NCBI RefSeq assembly: GCF_015706575.1
Contig: NW_024037072.1
Coordinates: forward strand, 15,253,162-15,317,161
Source: Patiria miniata
Taxonomy: Eukaryota; Echinodermata; Asteroidea; Valvatida; Asterinidae
DNA: 64,000 nt
Reading direction: 5' to 3'
A program made the position numbers and the translations under genes. The notes below the pieces were generated by a model. It searched no databases. It saw nothing but the letters and a program-made list of their open reading frames with translations, and was not told the origin of the DNA. This document shows, piece by piece, positions 13,501 to 23,990 of this stretch; position 1 is the stretch's first letter, and each line of letters begins with the position of its first letter.

Positions 13501-16500
13501 CGCTTCACGATATAACTACTTCGCAATTCGATGTCACGCGCGGTGACTATAATCACGTGGCGATGACTGGTTCCCGCCGCGCCGCGCAGGGGCCAATTTA
13601 GAAGACATAATGAAAATGCGGTAACCAGTCCATAGCTAGCTATGTGACCGATAGCGCGCTAGTATCAGTACAGTGCAGGCCACTGTCAACTGGTCGGATT
13701 CGACATCGTAAAAATGCCAAGAAAACACCGATGGAGAAAGAACATTTTTGCAAGTTAATTTACAGAATTGATCTAGCTTGTCTGTGTATGTATTTTCTGT
13801 GTTCAGGAGTTCATTTTGAGATCGCACTACTCGTATTTGGAGTGATACATGCCGCGTGTTTCCCGAAATTGTTGACCGTAAGAAAACAGGTCTGTCGGCC
13901 CATGGTGGGCCGCTCGCCACACACGCACGCATCACACACCTCGGAGTTTTGGCCAGCTCCCCGCGTCTTGACTAGCGTTGTGCATATGGTGCGAACGGCC
14001 TGAATTTTCCATTATTTTTTGAAATTATCGAACGTAAATATATTGACAATAATTAAAGGTAGGTTTTACTCACTTTTTGTTGCCATTTCGTGTATAGCTT
14101 TCGCAGTGCAATAGAAATAGTTCAGGCTAAAACTTCACATATAATATTGAATACCCCATTCAATCTGCATAAAAAAAATTGGCAAAAAAAAAAAAATTCC
14201 GACCGACCGACCCTATTTTTGAAAGGCATGTACATGTAATCGGAAGCAGAACTTTTTTTTTTTGGCCTAAGTAGTTTCCACGGCGAATATCAAGTGACAA
14301 CAATCAAATTCAGGGAAAACACCTTTCAGCAAATTTAGCACAGAATTCGCTGTGTGGCTCTAAATACGGAGGAAGTCCAGTACATATTTGAGACACAATT
14401 TTGGGCTAGACTTACAGATTTGTGTAAGTACACTCAACCGCCAAAATGTTACATAGTGCACACAACATTTTTTTAGGCACCCCTTCTTTGTTTTTGTTTT
14501 TCTGAGCAAGATCACACAGCTTGAAGGAATTGGGGCTGGCCCTGTGCACTCCTGGGTGGGCCAGCAGCAGGATTTGAACCTGTTGCCCTATGAGCAGTCA
14601 CAACCCCTAACCACTAGGCTACACTCTCCCATGGGTGAGTGAGTGCCAAATAGTGTGAAATAGATGAACAACAGAATAGTTTTGTTTACCTTGGCCATAG
14701 GTATCCGCCCGAGGTCAATCGGCTGACCTGTGACAGTGAACAGCCTCTGTGTTTCATGGTCAAACTTCCACGGCCGGTCGATCTTGCACATCACTTTATA
14801 GCGGATCCAACCGACGCTGGACTCAAACGGGAACGGCAGCGGAACATCAGGAATCTTAAAGGAAAACGGGAAGCGATGCTCCCCTTCTTCCAAGACACGC
14901 TTTCCACTGTCATCTAACAGAAGCAGTCACAAATGTACTATTAGCTTTTATTGTAATGCAATTAAAACAAAAGAACTACTGTTATTTGTTAACCTAGTAC
15001 CCATCATCCAAATGGGGACTAGCCTTGGTCAAGGCGTTCGTCATTATTCGTCTGTACGCAATAAACGATCAGCGGCATCTCCTCGCTATACAGTGCATTA
15101 AAAATACAGTGCGAACAGCAACCTCATGCGGCCACTATATACAAATCATTTGGATCCAGACGAACGCCTTGGTGCAATCGTCCACAAAAGCTTATTGTTT
15201 TCTTTATTTTGCTCTAGATTTCCAGCACATGACCTCGTATGCAAATACAGAAAAGTGTAGGCGGGGATAATATGTGGAGTGTCCAATCACACCTTGGTAA
15301 ATCTTGACGTCATCAAATCACTTGCAGCCTATTCGCCCTTTGCGGACGTGTCAGAAACCCCCGTTTTTGTGCATTGGCGCTGTGTGTACAGTGAGACATT
15401 GACACACAACGTGAGTGTATGTATAATGTACAGTTCATGTCCTAGTACTAGTCGCCTGTACCGCACGCTAACTATATGCAAGTTTCCACGCAACAATCGA
15501 CCAATAAGAAAACGACTTTTAAGGTCAGCTAAGGCTAAATGAGCACCACCCCAAAACCTCACATGGACGGACGTTCTAGCCAGACGGACTTGTGGGGTGA
15601 TAGCATTGTGTTCCCATTATCCCTTTTTCTAAAGATTCCCTTCTGGGGTGATGTTTTTCCATTGTGTAAAAAGTGGGGTGATGTGTTCTGAAAGGAACAT
15701 CACCCCACAAGGGTGGTCTGGTCAGAACGACTGGACCAAGGCGTTCGTTCGTCTGGATCCAAATGATTTGCATAAAAATAGTGACCGCATGAGGTTGCTG
15801 TTGGCGCTGTATTTTTTAATGCACTGCATGCATAGCGAGGTTATATGCCGTCGATCGTTTCTGCGTACGGACGAATAATGATGAACGCCTTGACCAAGGC
15901 TAAATGGGGTGCTCTTCAAAACTGACCATTATTATGCACAATGAAAATACCGATTTTCACGGCGCATTATAATGGTTTTTGAGCTGTTTTTTTTCCTTTT
16001 TTGGGTTGATGTCAGAACTCTAACCATTTATGGAAAAAACTTACTGAACAAAATGTCTTTCCAAAAATCAGCCAGGGAGGGGCATGCCACTGCCGAAGAA
16101 GAAGACCCCTATTTTTCCCAAATTTCCCAATTGCATCCAAAATGCTCAGAATTGGAAGTTCCTGGAACTTCCAAGCCCGGGCCAGTGGTTCATTGGCATA
16201 CATTTCTTCAGTTCCCCAATTTTATGGCTCTCAGAACTCTCTAATATAGAATATTTTGAGGGTATAACTTTTATTCATGAGCTCGGTGGATGGGTTTAGG
16301 CCTATTCACAGGTGTGCCCTCTTCATGCTCAAACATGTTGGCCCGCGTCATGGCATGAATAAAACTCCTCCAATAGACCTTTATCATGCTGCCACCATTT
16401 CAGTCATGCTCCCTGTATCCAATAACAGTACTGAATTATGTTTTTTATGCAAAAAGGAACCAGACTGTTTTTCCTTCCAGCCTCGCTTCGATTACATTTT

Positions 16501-19338
16501 GAATGGAAATAATCAAGATGGCTGCAACATGATAATGGTCTATATGAGAGTCCAAAGAAATTACAGTCGACAGTCACTAGCACCCCTTGGGTAGGGCAAT
16601 GGGGATGAGTGAAGGCCTTACCTTTCCCCCAGCAGGTGATTTTGTCCTTGAAGTATGTCTCGTTGCCCTCGTAAGTCTTTTTGTCGTCCCCTGACCCTTC
16701 ACTCCAGTGAGTGTGAGCTTTGCCCTTAAATTTGATTTTGATTGCTATGGGGAGGAGGGACAAGGGAAAAAGACAAAAACAATGTTAGTTTTCTCTCGAT
16801 TGTAGTTTTGTACTGTCTGTTCCAATTATTACAGGACTGTCTTAGTGTATTAGTAACTAAGTACAAACTATCCTTTTTTGATTTTCATCGCGTGGAAATG
16901 GAAATGAAAACAGTGCCATCTATGGAATGAACAAATCAAGAGTAGCTCACCCAGATCGACTCAGTTTGATTAGCTCAGACATCCTTCTCGAGGCTCAACC
17001 GGGTCAGCCACCACAGATACGTCACATGCATGCATTGGTCATCCAAGAAGCGAACCAAATATGGCGGCCGAACAGTGGAAATCTTGTGTGGACCCAAAAA
17101 TCAACTTTATTTGAAGCCCAAAGATAATGTTTTTTTTAAATTTTTTAAATTTGTTGCGATTTTAGAGGCTATAATTCATGCCCAACTTTTTTTTGGAGTT
17201 TTGCAATTGCCTGAAAAGCAGTAAAAATGGTAAATCTCAAACTAACCAAGTCAAAAACGAGCATTTTTATCAGTGGCTACTGGCTACGGCCGCGGCTACA
17301 GACATCACGTGAAGATCGTGATAGCCCATTAGCCCAGCTGTCGTGGCTAACCCATCTGGCTTTACCCATGTCAATCCGGCCGAGCTACTCGAACACACCT
17401 ACAAACAATGTATAAAGCTATGGGTTGTGACACCACAACTTGGCCCAAATTTGCTATCAAAAGAGGACAGCATGAACCTGCCGAGTGCTGAGATTGCACT
17501 ACCTCCATGGTTGCATCATAGTTATTAGCATGAATTGACTTTCCTCAAATACGTTAAATACCTAAGATGCCTTGGTTCTTGGTTCTTGGTTGGTTTTTCT
17601 CCTAAATACTCCACGTGGGAGTTTATACAGGTCAGAAACACCGGGGCAAACCCCTTCTCTTAGCGATAAGTGTTTACTGGGTTCTTTTACGTGCATTTAT
17701 GCAACACACGGGACCTACGGCTTAACGTCTCATTCGAAGGACGAAGCAATAATGGTTAAGTGCCTTGCTTAAGAGCACAAGTGTCCGCTGGCGGGCTCGA
17801 ACCCACGTCACTGTTGCCTCTGAAACACCAGAACATGAGTCCGGTGCTCTTAACTGCTAGGCCATGACACTCTATTCCTTGATAGTAGAAATTCTTGAAC
17901 GTAAAACTATTCAGAAAACATTACATTACATTACAACTGGATCTCAGATGAAATCCTTATATTGCCTGGATTTCAGATGGCATATAATCCTCCTGACATA
18001 TTCATCTACTTACTGTGCACTGTCACACTACGATAAAACGGCAGTAGCGTAGTTTATGATAATATTGGACTCGCCAAATAGCTGGTGGTGTTAGTTGCAA
18101 AGCAATAGGAACGCTCTGGAGAGAGGGTGGGGTTTTTACATATTCGGGACATTGGTGTGAAATGCGGATGACATGCAGAAATGCGGTAAATCATGCACAA
18201 ATGCAGGGTTGATCACATATGTCTAAGGCACGTGGGTGCCTTCTAATTCACATCCACATAGGGCATCAACTGGAATAAGGTGTTTGACGGTAATATGCGC
18301 CATCTTGCCTGCGGGGCAATTTTTTAGCGGTGCTTCAATGGAAAACTTTGGCGCTTCCAAGTCATCATACGGTTATTCCAAAATGCACCTGCGTCTAGCA
18401 ACACGTGTTTTTTTTGCCCCGTGAGCAAGATGGTGCATATTACCGTGAAACACCTTATTTAGTGGATGTTGTACTTTCAAGGCCCTATACTAAAGAAATA
18501 GAAAGAATGTTGCAACCTGACACTGCCTTTTTCTTCATATCATCTTAATGAAGGCATCCATGATGAAGGTCAGTCATTGCAAAAATGACGACAAGACATG
18601 AATCTGGGACTGAGAAACATTTCCAATTTTGTTAAAAAATACTTTAAAAAAAATTCTTGACTCTCCCATGGAGGAACTTCCTCCATGACTCTCCATAGAC
18701 TTTGTACACAACCGCTGAAGTGGTGTTAGGTCAGGTTGTAATATTCTTTCCAAGGAATAAATGGTCATGATCTGGAGTTATTGGAAAGGAAGGTTGCTTG
18801 CGGTTGCAGAAGGCATTTAACGATGATAAAATTCATTCAAGCACCTGTCAAGAGAAGTCCGAGTAACTAGGACTCTAGGAATTGCCTTTTTTAACATTTG
18901 GACCTCGCCCGACCATGTCTCCAAATGTTAAAAAAGGCGATTCGTAGAGTCCAAGTTACTCGGACTATAAATTCAAGAGTTAGAACTTAAGAAGGGTGAA
19001 GGTCACTTCTAGAATTATAAGGCACCATAAGGCTATAACGGAAAGGTGCCTTCTGATTCTAGAAGTAGGTGAAGGGGTCCTCAACTATCAGACACTATGA
19101 CCATATGGAGGTAGGAAACATCGCCAATGGAACACTACACTATTCATCCATTCATAGGGCCGCGCCATGCGCCAAGGGCGTGTCAATTTAAATTTTGTTT
19201 ACGTTTTTACGCACATTTGACATCATCCTTCGGTGCTGCCAAAACTATCTTGATGTAACCGCTGATGACGTCGCCAGAGCTGAACACATCCAAGTCGTCT
19301 CCGTCGAAAACTATCACAAATGTTTTTAATTTCCCCAT
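4502..19338 (-). CDS. Alpha-arrestin (arrestin domain-containing protein, ARRDC2/3/4-like), copy 1, tail truncated
   Basis: Eight exons on the minus strand: 19338-19215, 16744-16622, 14913-14690, 9444-9262, 6847-6662, 5796-5664, 5588-5511 and 4698-4502, with matching phases, giving 415 residues. The arrestin N domain is residues about 5-155: VKSIKIKFKGKAHTHW in exon 2 aligns with ARRDC3, and HRFPFSFKIP, IRYKV and IDRPWKFD lie in exon 3. The arrestin C domain is about 170-310 (KAGYVPGE in exon 4, IIPPIPPTGPQGCNIIKIGY in exon 5, LPITIGTVPV in exon 6). Exon 8 opens with LPPPSYEV, a PPxY motif of the kind that binds WW domains of NEDD4-type ubiquitin ligases; family members act as adaptors for receptor ubiquitination and endosomal sorting. 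Odd point: a TAG at 4504-4502 replaces the CAG (Gln) of copy 2, and the frame stays open beyond it to 4064. A GGYPP block is also missing just before the stop. The exon 7 donor (AA then GTACCT) is weak but is the only one that keeps phase. Arrestin identity is sure; the vertebrate orthologue is not. Confidence 0.88.
5001..5455. mobile_element. TTAA-type MITE, old copy, arrestin intron 7
   Basis: The left end AAGGGAGTATACAACATTTG and right end AAATTCCCTTTAA match the TTAA family described at 46870. One target side is decayed. Unlike the young copies it has no central palindrome. It is present in both duplicates (also 30105-30589). Confidence 0.7.
6087..6344. mobile_element. GGCC-A(n) type MITE, arrestin intron 5
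   Basis: In copy 2 the left end reads TTA then GGCCAAAAAAAAAATTTCTG, and the right end ends CGGAAGCAGACATTTTTTG before a TTA. Copy 1 has a mutated left end (GTCCCAAAAAATG). The interior has ACCCCAACTACCCTA inverted against CCTACCTACCCTAG-type sequence, as in the larger element at 13281. Confidence 0.65.
7081..7256. mobile_element. MITE with TAGACC ends
   Basis: Terminal repeats begin TAGACCATTATCACG at the left and end GCATGATACAGGTCTA at the right, flanked by TA. The interior GGAACCAGACT...CAGCCTCGCTT is shared, inverted, with 16373-16543. The counterpart is at 32729-32904. A TA target suggests a mariner-like origin (inference). Confidence 0.72.
7262..7694 (+). mobile_element. 5'-truncated LINE (non-LTR retrotransposon) 3' end
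   Basis: The first 80 bases translate to SLPEQVDESPTLNVFKTRVS followed shortly by a stop. This matches the closing LP-x-V-x-(n)-S-(L/V)-N-x-FK-x-R motif that ends the reverse-transcriptase ORF of many CR1/L2/Jockey-like LINEs. An AT-rich 3' UTR and a GATGATGATGATG tail follow. Only the extreme 3' end remains, as is usual for 5'-truncated insertions. The clade cannot be decided from this. Confidence 0.65.
7939..8616. mobile_element. Copy 1-only 678-bp MITE with 8-bp target duplication
   Basis: Ends are CATAGAGCTATATTAA and its inverse TTAATATAGCTCTATG. The flanks GATTCATG and GGTCCATG are an imperfect 8-bp duplication; copy 2 has a single site there (GGTTCATGGCATCTGA). A second inverted pair lies inside (GGAAAGATTTCCATA near 8374 and its partner near 8580). 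An 8-bp target duplication suggests the hAT superfamily (inference). Confidence 0.78.
9588..10015. repeat. AAGCTTGC array (11-bp palindromic-core minisatellite), arrestin intron 3
   Basis: The unit is about 11 bp, AAGCTTGCAAC or AAGCTTGCAGC, whose core GCAAGCTTGC is its own reverse complement. A higher-order module containing GGTACCAAAAATGCAAAATA occurs again at intervals. Long reading frames here (LQACCKLVASL-type) exist only because the unit lacks stops and are not genes. Copy 2 (34527-35145) is longer. Confidence 0.88.
11209..12680. repeat. 145-bp tandem array, about ten units, rich in nuclear-receptor half-sites
   Basis: TAACTCAAGTTATCAT recurs at 11347, 11491, 11636, 11781, 11926, 12071, 12216, 12361, 12506 and 12651, a constant period of 145 (once 144). 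Each unit holds TGACCTTGACCTTTGACCT then TTTGACC, which on the minus strand reads AGGTCA half-sites spaced 2, 1 and 0. Outer units are diverged and inner ones nearly identical, as expected under unequal exchange. Confidence 0.95.
12684..12741. repeat. GGAC tetranucleotide microsatellite
   Basis: Runs of GGACGGACGGAC are interrupted by AGACATACATACATCC, inside the copy 1-only element. Confidence 0.9.
13281..14267. mobile_element. Copy 1-only 987-bp PIF/Harbinger-like MITE
   Basis: The left end GGCCAAAAAAAAATAGTTCT and right end AGAACTTTTTTTTTTTGGCC are inverted, followed by CTGCTTCCG. The inner CGACCGACCCTATTTT is also inverted. It is flanked by TAA on both sides. Copy 2 has one TAA at the same place (CCAGGTAATTAG), an empty site. 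A TAA/TTA duplication with GGCC ends fits PIF/Harbinger. No transposase frame is visible. Confidence 0.85.
14485..14630 (-). mobile_element. tRNA-derived SINE, arrestin intron 3
   Basis: On the minus strand it starts GGGAGAGTGTAGCCTAGTGG (A box TAGCCTAGTGG), has the B box GGTTCAAATCC about 50 bp on, and ends in an A-rich CAAAAACAAAG tail. It lies within 60 bp of exon 3. The copy 2 counterpart is 38045-38177. Confidence 0.85.
15023..15173. mobile_element. MITE with CAAGGCGTTCGTC ends
   Basis: TTGGTCAAGGCGTTCGTC at the left and GACGAACGCCTTGG at the right. An inverted second copy lies 560 bp away (15734-15899). Counterparts in copy 2 are near 38563-38711 and 39091-39259. Confidence 0.8.
15569..15728. 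mobile_element. Copy 1-only small MITE with CGTTCT-GCCAGAC ends
   Basis: Left CGTTCTAGCCAGACGGACTT and right GGTGGTCTGGTCAGAACG are inverted, with CTTGTGGGGTGAT inverted inside. Copy 2 reads directly ACATGGACGACTGGACC, an empty site. Confidence 0.8.
15734..15899. mobile_element. MITE with CAAGGCGTTCGTC ends, inverted copy
   Basis: GACCAAGGCGTTCGTTCGTC at the left and GATGAACGCCTTGACCAAGG at the right. The interior is the reverse complement of 15023-15173 (TGGATCCAAATGAT, CCTCATGCGG). Confidence 0.8.
15908..16090. repeat. Dispersed repeat (shared with 52797-52985)
   Basis: CTTCAAAACTGACCATTATT, the CGATTTT-ACGG block, TGTCAGAACTCT and AACCATTTAT-GAAAAA recur in the same order at 52797-52985 in a GLMP intron. 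The copy 2 counterpart is 39266-39445. Confidence 0.75.
16373..16543. mobile_element. MITE with TAGACC ends, arrestin intron 2
   Basis: TAGACCTTTATCATGCTGCC at the left and GCAACATGATAATGGTCTA at the right form inverted ends. The interior matches the reverse of 7081-7256. The copy 2 counterpart is 39723-39893. Confidence 0.72.
17572..17872 (-). mobile_element. tRNA-derived SINE with conserved core, arrestin intron 1
   Basis: On the minus strand it starts GAGTGTCATGGCCTAGCAGT (A-box region) and has the B box GGGTTCGAGCCC. A body follows with AAGCAAGGCACTTAACC, then CCGTAGGTCCCGTGTG and AAAGAACCCAGTAAACAC, and a repeated CCAAGAA tail. The body resembles conserved core domains of ancient SINE superfamilies (Deu/Meta type); that assignment is from memory. 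Confidence 0.82.
18502..18749. mobile_element. MITE with TTGCAACCTGAC ends, arrestin intron 1
   Basis: AAAGAATGTTGCAACCTGAC and its inverse GGTCAGGTTGTAATATTCTTT bound 248 bp. The same family recurs at 61161-61357, with better preserved ends. Confidence 0.8.
18857..18965. mobile_element. Foldback element (near-complete palindrome)
   Basis: GTCCGAGTAACTAGGACTCT pairs with AGAGTCCAAGTTACTCGGAC, and GCCTTTTTTAACATTTGGA pairs with TCCAAATGTTAAAAAAGGC, leaving a loop of about 16 bases. The copy 2 counterpart is 42212-42321. Confidence 0.85.
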
Positions 19339-19352
19339 GATACTTAGATTAT

Positions 19353-19908
19353 TTTAGTTTACGCTGGGCGCACACATATGCATCAATGTCATGCACATCT
19401 ACACATGCAGACCTCGATTTCAAGTTGTAGTTGCAGGGTCCGACCAGCACAGCCGACCAGCCGGGTACGTACGCTTCGCTCATGCCGCAGCCTAGCATAG
19501 CAGTACACAATCATGTAGTGTGTCAAGCGCATAGCTGCACGCACGTGCAGTACATGCTGTACATGCAGCTTCTCAGTTTTGTCAACATCATAATAATATC
19601 CGGGGCATGCAGTACACACGTGACGTGACCTCCTCAACAGCTGAGAGTTCGCAAGTTTAGTTTACGCTGGGCACACATCTCATGCACATATATCTGCACA
19701 TGCAGACCTCGATTTCAAGTTGTAGAACTTTGTAGGGTCCGACCAGCGCATCCGGGTACGTACGTACGCTTCGCTCATGCCGCAGCCTAGCGCAGCCTAG
19801 CCTAGCAGTACAACATAGTGTAGTGTGTCAAGCGCATATCTGCACATGCAGTACATGCAGAACGTGCAGCGCTCCTTTTAAATTTGTCAACATCATAATA
19901 ATAGCCCT
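19353..19908. repeat. Tandem duplication of about 300 bp just upstream of arrestin copy 1
   Basis: TTTAGTTTACGCTGGGC begins units at about 19353 and 19656. Both contain GCAGACCTCGATTTCAAGTT, TACGCTTCGCTCATGCCGCA and GTCAACATCATAATAATA. The two units have diverged by small indels. Copy 2 has only the first unit, so this lies at the edge of the large duplicate and may mark its breakpoint. It sits in the presumptive 5' flank of the arrestin gene. Confidence 0.85.
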
Positions 19909-20039
19909 TTTTATATAACCGACATACAGATCCTTGCCATTTGATTGGTGGAACTCACATCACGTGGCATTCGTTATTGCTCCCATTCATGCCACGGCTC
20001 AAAAAGTACTTATCCGCCCATGGGGAATGGGAAATACTA

Positions 20040-20193
20040 TAGACCGCTTGCAGACGCGTTCGATAATCGACGCACGAAGGCGCGCGACGCCATGTTGTGG
20101 GACAGGCGTTATCAATTCACGCACATTTTGTCCCATAACATGGCGTCGCTCACCTTAGCGCGTCAATTATCGAACGCGTCTGCAAGCGGTCTA
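20040..20193. mobile_element. MITE with TAGACCGCTTGCAGACG ends
   Basis: TAGACCGCTTGCAGACGCGT pairs with ACGCGTCTGCAAGCGGTCTA. The arms run about 30 bp, and a second inner pair GCGACGCCATGTTGTGGGAC / GTCCCATAACATGGCGTCGC forms the centre. It is flanked by TA. Confidence 0.85.
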
Positions 20194-20421
20194 TTCAACA
20201 GTTAGGATCATGACGCGGTATTTGTGTGCAAATGCATGCTGGTGTGCGCGTTCAGCGTTGCGCGTATCGTTCCAAAGAGCTAGCGCTACAGCGTTGGGTT
20301 CAAACATTTTCGTGAAGGGGTGCTTTGGAAGAGAGAAATACATTTTCCACCAGTTTTGTATTGAAAAAAGAAGTTCAAATATATCAAATGACTATTAGGA
20401 TCTATATGTCAGTTATATAAA

Positions 20422-20585
20422 ACGAATATTGAGTGGCTTTAAATTGTGAAATGGGAGGAATATTATCGCTCGGTAAAATCTGTACTTTTCCATTTCACTC
20501 GGCTTCGCCTCGTGAAATGGAAAAGTACAGATTTTACCGAGCGATAATATTCCTCCCATTCCACGCTGAGCCACTCGATATTTGT
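20422..20585. mobile_element. Foldback element with near-perfect 53-bp inner arms
   Basis: GGAGGAATATTATCGCTCGG returns inverted as CCGAGCGATAATATTCCTCC around a 13-base loop. The outer arms GAATATTGAGTGGCT / AGCCACTCGATATTTG are more diverged. Confidence 0.88.
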
Positions 20586-21394
20586 ATACTACGCTTGGTT
20601 GGCAAACTGCATTTTTGCCAACCACGGGTTGCAAAACTATGGAAGGCCCAACACTGCAAAAATAAAGAAGAGTTATTACATATAACCAAAATATTATTTG
20701 ATTGTTGGAAATACAACATTGTCAACAAAGCTACAACATAATTCCCAGATGTGCGAAGACGCAGGCAAGCGTTTCTTTGAATTGAACAATGGCTGATTTA
20801 TGTCAAGTCACAGACTGAAGTGTAAGGGACTAGTACTAGTACACACACGATAGTGTTCTTTGCCATCCCGTCACTGTGACCCGGGTGTATATAATCATTG
20901 AAGCGGAGAAAAAAAAGTAAGTGACTGTCTTAAAATTGTAAACGATTTCCCTTATAAAACCAAGTTTATTTCCTTTGAAAAGTCACACGAGTTCCAGTGT
21001 GCAAGAGTATACATTTAAGGAAGTAATAATTTTAGAATTACAACTGGAACTTGGTGTAAGGGGCAACATCTCAAATAAAAGGTACATTTTTTTTTGTTCT
21101 ACCAGACCATGGAGGTCTATTCCTATCTCCACGACTAGGACATACGGACAAAAATTAAAACGGAAACCGATGTACAGTTTCAAGGAGATCACGGGTGGAT
21201 AGAAAACACTTTCCCTCATAATTACATCTCTAATTCAAAACAGTGAACGAGACCACTTTTCCAAAGAGTGAAGCTAGGTGTTTCCGGGGATGGCTTAGGC
21301 GTTGCATTCAACGCATAAAATGAACAGGAATTATAGATTTTCAATATTATTTTGAAAGTTGTATTGGATTTTTTTGGAAATTGTTTTAATGTTG

Positions 21395-21448
21395 TAGCCC
21401 GACTGCATCTGGCCGTACAGTACTATCGAAAGCTCTGCAGTCGGGCTA
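21395..21448. repeat. Short inverted repeat
   Basis: TAGCCCGACTGCA and TGCAGTCGGGCTA form a 13-bp perfect stem around 28 bases. Confidence 0.8.
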
Positions 21449-22089
21449 GTATTAACATTGATTAGTTGGTTGGAAAGGGAAGGGGTGGGGCGTGGTAGCC
21501 ACCCCCTTTATCAGTCCTTGCAAGGTTACAACAATGTGTTATTTTAATAACCTTAATTTTGTGCGAACCTTAATTTGGTGTGATATTGCTATCAGTCTCA
21601 AATATGTAATTTAAGCAATCACTCAAATAAATGAATAAAAACACTCCGATAAATAATATGCGTGTGTGCTGAAAATATATATAGTTTAAGGTGGCCTGGA
21701 CTGAGTCTGGCCCGGCTTGTTAAAATCCACCTGTTAAAAAGAATACAAGTTCCGTGAACTCTGGTTTTTGTTCAGAAGTTTTCCCGAAAAGTCACTAGCT
21801 CAGTGTACGTGTGGAGACTTCATGCCAACTTTGTATGGGGTTTTACAGGGAACAGTTTATTGACATCGTCAATTCATTGTTATACTGCCAAAAATCACCG
21901 TCAAAACTCGGCTGGAATGTGACCCTAATCACCCCGTATAGTTGTGGTACACGTATGAATGCGTCCAGTGAGCGTCATAACTCCCAATGCATGTATAAGC
22001 CTGAAAAACAAATCGACCGCCTGTTGGATTCATTTCTGTTAATTGGGTTTAGCCCTTCATTTACATAACTTTTATGGGTGCGCTCCTAG

Positions 22090-22193
22090 CTAGTACTAGC
22101 TGCCAGAGAGCTTGTTAAAAAGGGGGAGATCACAAATTGTCTGGGTGGGGATCAAACCCACGACGTTCTGCTCACTCGCGCACCGAGCTTACC
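22090..22193 (-). mobile_element. tRNA-like SINE fragment
   Basis: The minus strand reads GGTAAGCTCGGTGCGCGAGT, then the B box GGGTTTGATCCCC about 30 bp on. The A box is imperfect and the 3' part is short. Confidence 0.55.
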
Positions 22194-22663
22194 TTTCAAA
22201 ACTCAAAGCTAAAATGTTCATATCCAATTGGAATATGTCAGTTTAAAACTATATGACACCAATATGAAATTCCATGGGATACATGAAACATGACTAAATG
22301 TTGGTCCTCTGGGCTGTACTCGCACCCAAGTATACTTTCTGCAAACGGGGACCTACTTTAAACTAGTCAACTAGAAAAACGTAAATTCTCATTGGTTTTA
22401 GTGTACAATTTGTTCATGTAAACTGAGTTTTAGGCATGCAGTGGAAATTGTTTCATTATTATCGTTTGGAGAATAACAAAACTTGCCAAGATACACTTTC
22501 TTCCTGTCACGGATGACAGACACATTTAGAATTCTAAAGAAGTATTAAATAGACTCCACTATATATTGCTTCAGACACACTAAATGAACAGAATCGGTTT
22601 AAACTTGATTCCATCTTATCACTTCCATTTTAATAATGATTGATATACATTCAGTATATTTTA

Positions 22664-23050
22664 GGCCAAAAAATAAATAAATAAGTCGGTCTCTGGTCAG
22701 CGCGCGCGTCGATTTTAATCATGCGCGTCAATCTTTTTTCCCCCAAAATGTTCCGCGGTAGCTCCAACAGCGCCCTCTATTGCCTCACCTGCTCAATTTT
22801 TTTTACCAAAGAGCACCAAGGAATAGGAAATTGCACCAAGGCAAATGATCGAGAGCACCAAGGCAAATTATGGAGGGCACCAATGTACCTGAGGACACCA
22901 AAAAAGCAAAATAGTACCCCACCTTGTCTGTACAATCCAAGCTTGAAGGAAAAAAAAAAGCAAAAAAAAAGAAAAGAAAAAAAAAGCCGCGTCCCGCGTC
23001 AATTCCGGAGCTTTGGTCTGACCAGAGACCGAATATTTTTTTTTTGGGCC
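22664..23050. mobile_element. PIF/Harbinger-like MITE with TTA duplication
   Basis: TTA precedes GGCCAAAAAATAAATAAAT, and the right end TATTTTTTTTTTGGGCC precedes TTA. Inner ends GTCGGTCTCTGGTCAG and CTGACCAGAGACCGAAT are inverted. A degenerate GAGCACCAAGGCAAA repeat fills the centre. Confidence 0.85.
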
Positions 23051-23990
23051 TTACTGTCATTAATATTTTAACACTCGCAATGATGTAATAGTGTAAATGT
23101 TTAAATATCATGCAAGAGGCAGTAGTTTATTACAAGAACGGCACAGGAAGAAAAAGGTAGAATTATAATTAGTTATAGTCAGTTCAGAGATGCAAGATGA
23201 TATACGGATTGGAAAGTACAGATTGGAAAGTGACTTCTTCAAGTTGTTTTTAATCATGAACTTCAAATGAGCTTTAAATTTGGTCCTCATTTTGATCGTG
23301 GATGAAAGATATTTGGCTTAGCAAGACAGACAGTTTCATATTTCTAATCTCTGGAACTAAATGATACTATGTAATCAAAGTATAAATACCTTCATGTTTA
23401 TAGTTTCTTAAAAAAAACGATCACATATTTCTTTAAAAGACAGTTGCACATATCATGTATCATTGTGTGTATTACACTATCAAACGATTACAGGCAAATT
23501 TCCAATATATTGCACGAGTAGATTTCATGCAAATCAGGCCATCACGAGTTTGTCACATAATAATATTCCAAAGTTTTATAGCCCCACTAAGTTGTAGTTT
23601 CAACCCAAGTTTCAAGTGCCACCGCACAACCATTCAAAACCAATCCATTGTTTCCGAGTACAGTTCAAAAGCTCAGATATCTTTGTGGTTGTAAAAAAAA
23701 TTGAACAGAATTAGTACGAGAACAAGGATGGATTCAACTCTGAATAAAAAAGAATGGAGATGTGTCCCGAGTGCTCAAAGTGAAACTTACAGGGGAAAAA
23801 ATGGGGTCCGGATTTGTTGACTTTTCATTACACACAAGGAAGATAAAATCCCTTTGGGTCAGCAAAGATGTACTTATTTAAACTCCTCTCTCAATATTCC
23901 ATCAAATGTTTTGGATCCTCAAAAATAACATAGCCAGTCTTAACCCCCTCCAAAAAAAAGTTTTAAAGAAATTACAGGATCATTTGCATT

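Larger units (their letters stand above)
1..19654. repeat. Large segmental duplicate, copy 1
   Basis: This segment aligns with 24511-42967 almost base for base, apart from insertions and small indels. The left end is at or beyond the window edge. The right end is where the shared GAGAGTTCGCAA is followed by different sequence in the two copies. The offset falls from 24510 at the left to 23313 at the right; about 3.4 kb of copy 1-only and 2.1 kb of copy 2-only insertions explain most of the change. Confidence 0.93.

Noticed and set aside
17760-17880. Possible tRNA gene
   Set aside because: The A and B boxes are present but the sequence continues into a SINE body with a repeat tail, and the cloverleaf is degraded; the same holds for 14566-14630 and 46020-46102.
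19905-19922. TATATAAAAAG-like TATA box on the minus strand upstream of arrestin copy 1
   Set aside because: About 570 bp from the start codon, in the second upstream repeat unit only and not in copy 2; AT-rich sequence makes such matches common.
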